Positions 23,703 through 33,940 of a DNA stretch of 64,000 nt are shown here, piece by piece. The stretch is taken from positions 1,769,121-1,833,120 of the forward strand of contig ML213503.1 of assembly GCA_004369045.1 (NCBI GenBank). The letters run 5' to 3'. This stretch comes from Heliocybe sulcata (lineage: Eukaryota; Basidiomycota; Agaricomycetes; Gloeophyllales; Gloeophyllaceae). Within the stretch, counting starts at the first letter, position 1, and each line of letters begins with the position of its first letter. Under the pieces are notes generated by a model. The model saw only the letters and a program-made list of their open reading frames with translations. It had not been told where the DNA came from and ran no database searches. The translations under genes were made by a program, and so were the position numbers.

Positions 23703-24327
23703 AACAGAGCGGCTGCCCGACTATGCCCGCATGTCTCAGGTTGCGGTGAACTACCTACAGATGGCTCCCACTGTGTCGAATGAGGCCAATCCGCATATTC
23801 CGCACTTTCGTGGTTGACTCTCGTGTACGATCATTCCGCCGTAGGAAAGCGCCGTGATTTTCTTGCAGTGCGTATCTGTAATGACCATCGACCACTATCG
23901 TCCTGAATTTCTGAAGGCGGCAGATATACTGCTTGCCCTTTGACGTTAGAGTGCTCTATGGCCGGTGCGATTGAAACACAGAGATGAAGCTTGAAGGACA
24001 ACGATACGGACGGCCGTGAAACACTATATCTATTGCTCTCCGAACAGCGGGACTGGAAATACATGCACATAGATTCAACATTGTCTGGTACCTACTGTAA
24101 AACGTGAACGTACGGTTGATGCGCCTTGAGCGCCAAAGATACATATGGTGGGTTGTCGTGCATCGAACAAGAGCGAAATCAGGACGTGAGATGGATGCTG
24201 ACAGTCACAGGAATATTGCGAGGGATAAAAAGCTCGATACTCAGAGGAGAAACACAATACAACGAACACAAGACAACGACAGGACAAAAGACTGGGCAGA
24301 AAATGTACACTCGAAGCGGATCGGCCA
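23703..24327. other. Convergent 3' flanks, nothing recognised
   Basis: About 625 bp between the LSM5 stop and the importin-alpha stop. The short frames here have no recognisable features. The sequence presumably holds both 3' UTRs. No tRNA or snoRNA pattern was seen. Confidence 0.5.
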
Positions 24328-26198
24328 CTAGTTACCGAAGTTAAATCCGCCTTGGGGAGCGTTGACGTCCGAGTGGAACTATCGCGACAAGCTAAGTTAA
24401 AACACACGGCAACGACTTGAGGATAACTCACAGCAAATGCACCCGATGAGTCGACGTTGGTGCTGCTGATTCCAGCATCCTCCTCCTCGTCGGGGAAATA
24501 CTTGTCCATGATGTTGAACGCCTTCTTGTAAATCTCCAGGTTGTCATGCTGCTGGAGGTTGTGGATGGTGACCATGCCACCAGCCTCCTCAACGTACAGG
24601 GCATACTGGTTGACGGCGCCGGGGCCAGCACTCTCCTTGTCCATCTCTCCGACCTTCAGGATGTTGTCGAGACCGTCCAAAGCAACCTGGATGATTTTAT
24701 TGTCCATCATGGTGAGAAGGTCGCAGAGAGGCTTAATGCACCCTTGCGAGACGAGATACCGGATCTGAGCAGGCTCTTGCAATCCCCCAGAGGTAGCGTT
24801 GGAGATTGCCCAGCATGCCTCCTTTCTGGTCTTGAAGTCAGCGTGCTGCAGGATGTTGATCAAAGGAGGAATGATGTTGGCATCGATCACTGCCTGGATC
24901 TGGGGCGGCGAACCGGCGGTGATGTTGGAGATGGTCCAGCATGCTTCTTTCCTGATACCCTCCTTGGGCGACGACAAAAGCGACAGCAGTGCAGGCAGAG
25001 CGCCCGAGGCAATGACGACCTGAGTCTGGAGGTCATCACCGGTGACGATGTTTCCGATAGAACGCAGAGCTGGGGTCTGAACCGACGTTGAGGGGTGCAT
25101 AAGGAGATCTACAAGGCGCCTGCAAACACCAGATTCAATGACAGCCTGAATCTTGTCATTCGAACCGTCAGAAAGATATGAGATTGCCCAGCAAGCGTCG
25201 ATCAGGATCTCGTCGTCCAAGGAGTAGATAAGCTTGGTGAGAACTGTCAGGGCAGGGGAGATCTGCGGAATGATACAGTTTCAGTACCCGGTACTTTCAC
25301 ACGTGCAGGAAGATCGTACCAGTTCCCAATCAGGCTGAGGCGACTTGCCTCGGCAGAAGTTGCTCAAGGTCCAAGTAGCATTTCTGAGCATACTGAGCTT
25401 GTGATTTTCGCTGAGAAGAGTCAGCAAGGGCCGAAGTGCTCCCTGCTGCAGGACATAGTCTCTGCACTGCGGGCTGTCACCAGCGATATTACCGAGAGCC
25501 CACACAGCCTGCTCCCGTACATCGAGAACGGGCGAGGACAACAGATTGATGAACTCAGGTACAGCGTTCGCGTTGATGATAACCTGGGTATGCTCAGCCG
25601 TACCCGAAGCGATGTTAGTGAGAGCCCATGCAGCCTCGAACTACGATGCTATCTGTCAGCCACGGACACAATCGACTGTGTAATAAAGGCTATTCACCTG
25701 AAGCAAGGAGTGGTTGCCCCGAAGGAACTCTACAAATCTGGGCACGACGCCGCAGCCGATGACCTTTTCGATAGGCGGATTTTTCTCCTTCGAGAGGAGT
25801 TTGCGAAACTTGGTCGTCGCGTCCAGCTGGCGATCAGGGTCATCAGAGAATACACCGTTGACCATCTCTTCCGCCAACTGTGCAGAAGTGTAACCTTCAG
25901 TGCCACCCTGTCGAGCAGTAACAAAGGACGCGTACAGGAGGGTCCCAAGAGCCTGCCTGCACCTCCTCATCGGAGTCAGCCATAGACTCGGGAAGAAAGT
26001 TCCTTCTCTTTGAGATATTTTCCTCCCTCTTCTGCCTTCTGATCTCGACCTGCTGCTCCTCGCGACGGCGCCTGAGCTCATCGGGCTTCAAGTTGCCCTT
26101 GCTCTTAAATTCTGGTTTTCGCGGGCGCCGTTAGCATATGCACGCGTCTTCCGTCAAGCAGAGCACTTACCTCTCCTGCGACGTTCAACGGCTTCCAT
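24328..26198 (-). CDS. SRP1: Importin subunit alpha (karyopherin alpha, Srp1)
   Basis: Exons start at MEAVERRRR (26171-26198) and end at [11 protein letters not shown] with TAG at 24328. The N-terminal importin-beta-binding domain is basic and complete: [20 protein letters not shown], then [16 protein letters not shown]. The body is a run of armadillo repeats with the conserved Trp/Asn ladder that grips nuclear localisation signals: [67 protein letters not shown] and [14 protein letters not shown]. An acidic C-terminal region ([10 protein letters not shown]) is the expected CAS/Cse1-binding patch. The protein carries NLS cargo into the nucleus with importin beta; its yeast homologue also helps Sts1 deliver proteasomes. 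Intron 2 uses a GTGCAG donor after DSDEE. About eight exons in total. Confidence 0.95.
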
Positions 26199-26511
26199 CG
26201 TGAAAGTGGTCTTTAGAGTGGAGTCGAGTGGGTGAGACGCGTTCAGGAAAGAATTGACGCGGGCAGAGTAGAAAGGAAGCAGTCACAGATCACAAGTCAC
26301 GCTAAGCTCCGGTCACGGGCCACAATCTCGGCGCTCAGAGTCATCGATAACGCGACGAATTGATGCCACACAGAATAACGCATCCATCCGCGAACTTCAA
26401 GCCTGGGACTCCACCTCTCTCGATGCCAGTGACTGGGATATCCTTTGATACATGATATATTATACATACTACTTAACCGGTCAGGACCGACATGTCAAGA
26501 GGCACATACAC
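26199..26511. other. Intergenic, promoter of importin-alpha gene
   Basis: About 310 bp upstream of the importin-alpha start and downstream of the dehydrogenase stop. No coding or RNA feature was recognised; it must contain the importin-alpha promoter. Confidence 0.5.
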
Positions 26512-27653
26512 TCAAGCAGTTAAGACCCTCTTTGGTTTACCCTCAAGGAAGCCGACTATATTATCCACAGTGTCCCCCCAGAAAGCCTACCAGTAGCTTC
26601 AATGTAGCTATCTGAACGAGCCCAGCTGGGAAGATACTCACCTCATACATCGAGTCACTCACGTAACCCGTATGCGGGGTCAACGTAACATTGTCGAGGC
26701 TTCTCAATGGGTGGTCAGAAGGCAGAGGTTCTATCTCGTATACGTCCAACCCTGCTCCGGAAATCTTGTGCTGCTGCAGAATCTTCACCAACGCTCTCTC
26801 ATCGACCAAAGGTCCTCGCGATGTATTGATGAAGAACGCTGTCGGTTTCATCAGGAGAAGATCTGACTCCTTGATCAGGTGGTGTGTCCTGTCAGACAGT
26901 ACCATGTGGACGGAGACGATGTCGCTTTGTCGGAAAAGTACTTCCTTGGATTGGGCGAATTCGACCCCAGCCTCTGCCGCACGTTCTCGGGTAAGATTCG
27001 GAGACCACCCTACAACTCTCATATCAAAAGCTTTCGCAATCTAAGAGCTCTGGATTATCGCTGTCGTACGCGGTGTTGGTAGTGACCTACTTACCTTCGC
27101 AGTCATTGATCCAAGCTTCCCCACGCCCACTAGCCCGAGCGTTCTTCCAGCCAATCCTAGTGGAATGTAAGTTTGCCACTTTTGCGCATTCCTCTTGACG
27201 TTTGCATCTTCATGTACTAGATATCTGGCGGTGGCGAGGATCAACGCCCAGATATGCTCCAGAGTCGAGTTCCCCTTGCCAGATGTCCCGGATACCACTA
27301 TACCCTTCGCATTCGCGTAGGCCACATCAATAGCAGCATTCCGCGGACCAGTGGTTGCGATGAACTTCAAGTTCGGTAGTCTGTCGATAACTTCCGCAGG
27401 GAACTTTGTTCTTTCCCGCATGGCGCATACAATCGGATAGGGCTGGAGACGTGCCACGACGTCATCTTCACTGGTCGCCGTATCCGTATAGACGTCCACT
27501 GAGACGCGGTCTTGTACGGGGCTCCAATCGGCGCTTGATAGACCTACATCCTGATAGTCGTCGAGGATTGCGACGCGAAGCTTCTCCGTTGATGACCTTG
27601 CTTCTAGTTGTAAATAAAGTGGAATCGAAGCAACGACAGAACACGTCTTACAT
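26512..27653 (-). CDS. D-isomer-specific 2-hydroxyacid dehydrogenase, NAD-binding
   Basis: The protein reads MSSTEKLRVAILDDYQDVGL, then PYPIVCAMRERTKFPAEVID, TTGPRNAAIDVAYANAKGI, the Rossmann loop LGLVGVGKLGSM (GxGxxG), INTSRGPLVDERAL, GAGLDVYEIEPLP and LTPHTGYVSDSMYE, ending EGKPKRVLTA. The catalytic Arg (NTSRG), Glu (DVYEIEP) and His (PHTG) of the family are all present. These enzymes reduce 2-keto acids to D-2-hydroxy acids with NAD(P)H; the exact substrate (glyoxylate, hydroxypyruvate or phosphohydroxypyruvate) cannot be told, and no ACT domain is present, which argues against SerA. The start codon appears split: AT at 27652-27653, a 55-nt intron (27597-27651), then G at 27596. The last intron separates MYE from AFWGDTVDNIVGF. 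Confidence 0.85.
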
Positions 27654-27873
27654 TGTAGGACCTGTAGATATACGAAGATGAATAATGTAGGGCGCAGCTG
27701 CTCTGTTAGTTATACTTGGTCTGCCTGATGTTGCGAGTGATGAGCGAGGTGAACGCGGATTTGCAGTAGATTATGTGCGGACTCTCATGACGATAGTCAT
27801 CGACGACGCAATCGGTTCTCACGGAAACGAAATAAATGTTCATTGCGGGAATTATGACAGAATACAAAAGCGA

Positions 27874-30800
27874 TTATGCATCATTATCGAAAGGATACTG
27901 TCACGCCAACAGTCAGTAAACAGCGAGGAGGGGTAGGGGGAAGTGGTGCTTACCTCGAACGACTCCGGAGGCTCCGCCTCTGGTGCACTCTCGTCGTGCG
28001 CTATATGAGGTCCGGAAGGTTCCGGCGCTGCATTGGCGTTACCGTTTGGTACTGGCTCCACAGGTGCTGGCTGCTGTGGTGGCAGCTGTGTCTCCAGCTC
28101 GATGAACTCCTCGGACTGATCTGGTTGCCGATCGAGTAAGATCAGAATACCACCTCCACCAGCATACCGTTCCGATGCCATTGCGTTAGCCCCAGCTGTT
28201 AACTTCGAGGCCGCCTTTCCGCCCTTGGGGGCCGCAGTTTTCGTAGAGACAGGTCGCACCGGTTGATACCGGCCTTCCGAAGAGAATGAAATATAGGCCA
28301 ATTGCGCGGGCGTTACTCGCGAGAAGTTAGACAGCTCCTCGGAAGTCTGTTCAGGTTTCTTCGTCTTCCCTTTCCCATCTGGCCCATCCGCAAGATCTGA
28401 TAGCGACCCTGCTATTGGCGAGATGTCCCCCTGGCCGGCGGTCGAAGTTGAGGGCTCGTCGGCTTTCATCTCCACATCCATCTCCTTCTTGGGCTCCAAT
28501 TCCGACTCGCCCCGTTCTTGACCAGCCTTTCTTTTCTCCCGTGCCTTAACCTTTGCCGTGGTCGAGAGCACGGCCGCCGCGACTTTAGTGGGTGCTTCCT
28601 TCTTGGGAGGCTTAGTGGGAGGGGGATAGGCAAAGAGACTGGGTTTGGCATTGGAGACAAACGTGAATTTGGGAGGCTGCAGACAAGTGAGTGACAATCG
28701 GAAATGAACAACGGGTATGTCATACCTTTAGGTCGCCATTGAGACCAATGATGCCCGTGGGCTCGAAGGCCAAGCAAGCTGCGTGGGCGAGGGGGAACCA
28801 GTACCAGAACTGGCAGAACAGGACCATTCCAACAATGGCGCTCGTATTCCTCGTGCCAGCTCGACTCTGCAGGCTAATAGTGGTATTCCTGCCACCGGCG
28901 TCAATGAAGCCCTGCCCAAGGGCAGCACCGAATCGTGCCATGGGATCCTCGTGCTTGTCGCCGACAATCTTCGCATACATCGCCCGCGTCGAAGCAATGG
29001 AAGGGGATGATGCCTCGGATTGCTCAACAAGAACCATACCCAGCGAGATGAGGGCACCTTGCCGGACAAAGTCTACACTATCCTTGGTCATAGGTTCCAA
29101 AATGTCGACAGCATCCTGTAAACCGGTACCCGCACAAGCGATACCCAGAGCAAGAGTCGCACCGCACCGGACGTGAGGGTTGTAACTCTCACTCAGCAGC
29201 TGGACAATTCTTGGGACTTGCGACGGATTCTTGAACAGCAGGAATGCCAACGACGTCACAGCTGCTCTCCGTACGTCGTCCGAGGTATCCGAGACTGCAA
29301 TATGCAAAAGTCTTCTGACAGAGTCATTGTTGGAGGTGCCGGCGTAGGCGAGCGCAAGGGTGTAGACACCACCATAACGCAGGATAGGATCCTATAAAGC
29401 ATGAAACAATGCGCATATACCAACAACTTGGCACGTACCTTCTCTTCAAGGAGAGTCTTAACCATCCCATCAGCCTCCTCTTGCCGCCCATAGTAATTCA
29501 GCGCTAAGCCAATAGCAAGACCACGAATGATCTTCTCATGCTGCGTCTCCCTCGCATAAGTTAACATCTCCTGCGCCGACTGCTCATCCGCACTCCCAAG
29601 CATGACCAGACCCATCGCATAGCCAGCACCCTCGCCAGCGACAGCAGAGTCCGTGAACAGCGTCTGCTTCAGGTCGTCGTATGCCTCAGCGTTCTTGCCG
29701 CCCATTCCCGCGATACCGAGACCAAGAGCAGCACCGTGTTGCACGACTTCTCCCTGAGCGGCTCTGAGCGCATCTCGTAGGTAGCCCTCAACTTGGCGTC
29801 CACAACCAGCATTAATCAATCCCAGAGCGTACAGTGCGCCTCCTTCCGAGTACGCTGCGCCAGGTATCGTGCTCTCCCCGCCAGTTTGCGAAGGCAGGTA
29901 GGGCCCAAGGATGGTCATACCTTGCTCGTAGTAACCTTTGTGGATAACTCCGAGCGCGGCAGTAGCTGAGAACTTGGCCCAGTTTGAAGCCAAGCCAAGC
30001 CAGTCCAGGTTCTCGCGCAAGAAAATGTCTGACGTGGTTCCAGCATGCATAAATGCGTTGGAGAAGGTGAGAGCACTGTGGAATATGGAAGATCGTCCCT
30101 CCAACGCTTCCTGCCGGCATAGTCAGATTGTACATCTCGGCACATAGTAATGGACGTCCGGCGTACCTTCGTACTCTTCAGAATGAGCAGATCTACTTTG
30201 TTATTGCGCTTTAGGAATTCCAAGTACAGCTTCACGGATTCCTGTCCACTAAGGATTTTACGTAAGTTGTCGAAGATCTCCTTCTCCTTGGATCCCTGGC
30301 AGACTATCCTCAGTACTAGGCACTACATACAGCGCAGATACATCATACCTCTGCAGACTCAGGCAGGCCACTCCGTATGTTCTCAAGGAAGTCTAACGAG
30401 CCACCTTCCGCCAAGTCAAAAGCAAACTGGTAGGCTAAGGCGGTCTCCTTCGGCACCAGGGACGTGAGGAGGGGCAGAGCCTTTGAGGAATCACTCAGAG
30501 TGACAAGGAGCCGAGTCAAGGGGTGGATGTCGGATGTTTTGGAATCTGTAGACGGTCGAGGAAACAAGGGGAGAAGGAAATTCAGGACCTGGTCGCGGTA
30601 CGAGAGGGAGACACCAGTATCCAGAACGGCGTCCATGGCGTAAGAGAGGAGGGACGTGTCGTGTGCATGTTCATAGACTTTGGAGATAATGTCGAGACGA
30701 CGGGATTCCAAAGCAATTCCGATCGCCTGTAGGAGCATTAGCGAGGATGGCATGGTCATGCCAGACCACAACGTACCTGTTTGTATTCGCCCTCCTCTAT

Positions 30801-31347
30801 ACACCGCTTAAAGATGCCTTCAATGATAGTGCCTAGCCGGGGATCGATTTTGTCTGTGGATTCTGACCGTGCTTGGATGTACCGGTCAATTGCCTTGGCT
30901 AAAGGCAGACGTTCATGAGCTCACGTACAAACCGAAAGTACCAGAATAACTCACAGACAATGGTCTCCACGTACTCTGCTGACTTCCCAGACCGGGTTTC
31001 AGCCTCAAACGCGCTCCCCGCACCAAGGGCGAACGACAAGGCCTCATCATATTCTCCCAGGTAGTAGTACACTTTGCTCGCTAACAGAGCTGCGGCGTCG
31101 CGAGCGTTCTTGGGTAGCTCTTCAGTTTCATACAAAGATTCTCTGCCATGTACGGATCACGTCAGCAGAGGTTCTACACGATGAAAACACGTCTAACGTA
31201 CATGAGCGCAATGTCCTCCGAGATCTCAGCCCAAAACTCCGTCACGAGCGTGTTCAGTGACTTGAGCGCGTGCTGTTTGAACACTGGGTCAGGCTCTGCA
31301 AGCAGTGCAAGCACGCCCGCCGCCGAGGATTGTTGTCTAGCCACCAT
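27874..31347 (-). CDS. RPN2: 26S proteasome regulatory subunit Rpn2 (PSMD1)
   Basis: The start MVARQQSSAAGVLALLAEPD (31347) leads through ESLYETEELPKNARDAAALL and KVYYYLGEYDEALSFALGAG into helical repeats and then the ring of proteasome/cyclosome repeats with their Gly-rich turns: ALYALGLINAGCG, HGAALGLGIAGMGG, GAGYAMGLVMLGS, GLAIGLALNYYG, GATLALGIACAGTG and ARFGAALGQGFIDAGGR. The C-terminal part has a Lys-rich charged insertion typical of Rpn2 (EKRKAGQERG and EPKKEMDVEM) and ends in EFIELETQLPPQQ and a last exon encoding YPFDNDA. Rpn2 is a scaffold of the 19S base that binds Rpn1, Rpn10 and the ubiquitin receptor Rpn13 through its C-terminal tail. About eight to nine exons. It is divergent from COX13 with about 207 bp shared upstream DNA. 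Confidence 0.95.
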
Positions 31348-31554
31348 TTCGCCCAGAGATACACGAGAGGACGCGGACTTTGCAATACCAGAGACTTTAT
31401 AACGCCTAATGCACTCGACGCGTCACCCTCACGTTCCCTCTGTGGCTGAGCTGCCTCTTTGGGATGCGTGTCGCACGATCGTCTTCCGCACGCAACGCCG
31501 GCCTGTTCCGTGTCGTAGCTCATTGAATTCCGCCATACGCTGTAGCTGTGATCC
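31348..31554. promoter_or_regulatory. Bidirectional promoter RPN2/COX13
   Basis: A 207-bp interval between the divergent start codons of RPN2 and COX13. No TATA box is evident; both are housekeeping genes. I could not identify a proteasome-associated control element by eye. Confidence 0.55.
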
Positions 31555-32171
31555 ATGTCTGGTCTGCTTTCACGATACGCTACGCGCTCATTGTTGCGCG
31601 CTGCTACCCGCCGCGGGTATGCGACCGTTGAGGTCAAGCCGACTGAGGAGTGGGCTGCCAAGCGCGCCGCGGTGAAGCACCACGCTGCTGGTAAGATGAG
31701 GTATTTATGCATCGCGGTGTGGGATGTTCATGAATTAGTGTAGAGACCACTGAGCTCTGGAGAAGGGTCAGGTGAGTATGAAGCGACTCAGCTTAAGGGA
31801 CAGCTCTTAACCACATTCTCTAGCTGGTACATCTGCGGCCCTGCAAGTGCGTTGCTTTGAAGTACATAATTATGAGCGGACGAGTTAATCGTTTCCTGCC
31901 ACAGTCGTCGTTGCCGCTATCTGGGTCCGTAATACCGAAGCCGAACATGCTGAGCATGAGGCGCACCTCAAGGAAGAGCATGGCGGCGAGCTCCCTGAGC
32001 CCCCTGCGTACGAGTACATGAATAAGCGGTCCAAGCCCTTCCCTTGGGGAAACAACACTCTTTTCTTCAACCCTGAGGTTCGTTCCCCACGTCACTACTT
32101 TGCGAACTGTCTCTCTGATTGGGTTTCTCTCTGCGGCTTTGCAGAAGAACAAGAACATGGAGGCGGAATAG
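31555..32171 (+). CDS. COX13: Cytochrome c oxidase subunit VIa (Cox13)
   Basis: Five exons (31555-31690, 31744-31771, 31824-31846, 31905-32077, 32145-32171) give 128 residues. The N-terminus MSGLLSRYATRSLLRAATRR is a classic mitochondrial presequence. The body continues TEEWAAKRAAVKHHA, ETTELWRRVSWYICGPAIVV (the single membrane helix) and then the conserved intermembrane-space block EHGGELPEPPAYEYMNKRSK and PFPWGNNTLFFNPE. This is the complex IV subunit that stabilises the dimer. Exons 2 and 3 are only 28 and 23 nt and between them encode the start of the membrane helix. Confidence 0.95.
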
Positions 32172-32557
32172 ATGCATGGATCGCTCTAGTATGGGACTTG
32201 TCCTGCTACTCAACATGAATCTATCATAGATGCAGTTTCCGTTTCTGTATCCCGTGCTCCAGCATTTCTGCATCTCGCCTGGTGAGGTCCAAACTTCTTG
32301 GGCGAGACGCTCGGCCTCAACACATGCATGGGCTGTATTCAGGCCCGTTTCATTGTGCGACAAATGTTCAATGTCCGTCACAGTTCATCAGAGCTAAGCA
32401 TACAATTCAAGGCTAGTATTATTCAGGATATGCGCATATCGAAACAATTATGTGGGCGAAGATCGAATGTCCTACAGATAGATACACATAAGATAGTATG
32501 CGTGCTGACTTCGTCGATGTCATGAAAGGTAGACTGATGTCAATGACACTCTCAGGA
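32172..32557. other. Convergent 3' flanks, nothing recognised
   Basis: About 385 bp between the stop codons of COX13 and the first Ser/Ala-rich gene. Only short meaningless frames; presumably both 3' UTRs. Confidence 0.5.
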
Positions 32558-33193
32558 TCACCAGATGATGTAGGCGCCAGCAACCACTCCTCCTGCTACC
32601 GCCGCCAAGCCGGAGAGCAACTGTGTCGACATTGTCCAGGGCCGGACATTCGTCGCCGCATTCGCAGCCGCGGAGCTGTATCCACAGCAATCAGGACGTG
32701 CAACCTAGGACTGCGGATCACTATTACTCACGTTCCACTTGCGTACACAGATGCAAGGTCTCCGGTTGCGACGGTGTATACGGAGCCGAGGGTGGAGGTA
32801 ACCTTGCCGTATTCACTGGGAGCCAGTGTCACTGCGGCGCCACCAGCTGAGGTGACAATGGTGTATGCGTGTCCACCAGCAGCTTCAAAAAGCGTTAGCC
32901 GGTCAGCAGAGACATGGAAGAGGGAAGCTCACATGTCACTGTCTCAAACACGCCGTTTCCTAGACTGGTAAAGTCCCCGGCCAAGGATGTCGCTCCTGAG
33001 GCAATGGTGCCCCCAAGCGAGGTAGCGTCGGAAATTACAGAGTCAATCACGGATCCCACTGGCGACCCCAAGTCAGGAGATGGAGTGAAAGTCAGGACAT
33101 GGGATGCACACCTTGACGCTTCTCCTCTACTGCAGCAGCACTGGCGCCGACGACGGCGACAGCGGCGCAGAGGATGGACTTGACAGCGACCAT
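32558..33193 (-). CDS. Secreted Ser/Ala-rich protein with GPI-type tail, paralogue A
   Basis: Four exons begin at 33193. MVAVKSILCAAVAVVGASAA is a signal peptide ending before VEEKRQ, where KR could be a Kex2 site. A 53-nt intron leads to VGSVIDSVISDATSLGGTIA, SGATSLAGDFTSLGNGVFET, then, after a second intron, GGHAYTIVTSAGGAAVTLAP and a Thr/Ser-rich stretch. The last exon encodes a spacer (SAAANAATNVRPW) and a terminal hydrophobic helix (LLSGLAAVAGGVVAGAYIIW) ending at the stop, the form of a GPI-attachment signal. I do not recognise the family, but the product should reach the cell surface or wall. It shares intron positions and every sequence block with the gene at 36662-37521. A TATATAA lies 78 bp upstream (33271-33277). 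Confidence 0.75.
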
Positions 33194-33270
33194 TGTGAAT
33201 TGGAAGAAGGTGAAAGAGATGAGGATCGAATGGGGGAGACAACTGGGGTGGCGGGATTGTCGGGAGCATC

Positions 33271-33277
33271 TTATATA
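33271..33277 (-). promoter_or_regulatory. TATA box of Ser/Ala-rich gene A
   Basis: TATATAA on the minus strand, 78 bp upstream of the ATG at 33193, a normal distance for a fungal TATA element. Its paralogue has the same heptamer upstream, which suggests regulated rather than constitutive expression. Confidence 0.5.
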
Positions 33278-33940
33278 TTTAATCGAGGCATGGCGACCCA
33301 GTCGGAGGCGGTGCAGGCTGTGTGTGACGTCACGCGCGCATATTACCTTCCGCTGCACAGCGGGCTCGTTTCCTCCGCGCATGTCCAGAAGAGATGTTCC
33401 GCCTTCTCTACCTACTTTGTGCCTCTATCCCACAAGAGCCTGAGGCCGTTTACACGCAGTTGCCAGTTACTGTGCCATTACCTAGATATTATCCTGGACT
33501 GGATTTGTCAGAGAAACACAGCTTTAGAAAATATTGCACAGCAAGCCATGTATGAGCGAGCATCCGCAGTCGGACAGAGAGGTATTCCCAGATTCACGGT
33601 GGTGCTATGATTGGCCAATCTGAGATGGCTGCCATTTGAGGGTTGTGGCGGAGGAGGCAGAGAAGCGAAAGATGTAACCCCGCAGCCATGAAATGCTGGC
33701 AAGCGTCCCCTGTACAGCCGCACTCTCGAGGCTGTGGTCCAACGAATCCCTGCTTACGACTTGCGTAACGCCTGCTCTCCCACTATCTGCCAACCCTATC
33801 GAGCAGAACGTCCCATTTGACTTCTGCGCTCTCTTCCATCCTCCGTCCAGTTTTCCGTCGCACGAGGCCAGGTGTCGCCGGGGACAGCCTCGACGACGTG
33901 TGGATCCATGTCTTGTTAAAGTCTGCATGAGGACTCCACT
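33278..33940. other. Divergent intergenic region, nothing coding recognised
   Basis: About 660 bp between the Ser/Ala-rich gene A promoter and the first glycosyltransferase gene. Open frames on both strands overlap each other and match nothing; the long frame at 33104-33610 crosses the first exon of gene A antisense and is a shadow. Confidence 0.5.

Noticed and set aside
24546-25091. 181-codon plus-strand frame
   Set aside because: Antisense shadow of the armadillo repeats of importin alpha; its apparent regularity comes from the repeat structure of the real gene.
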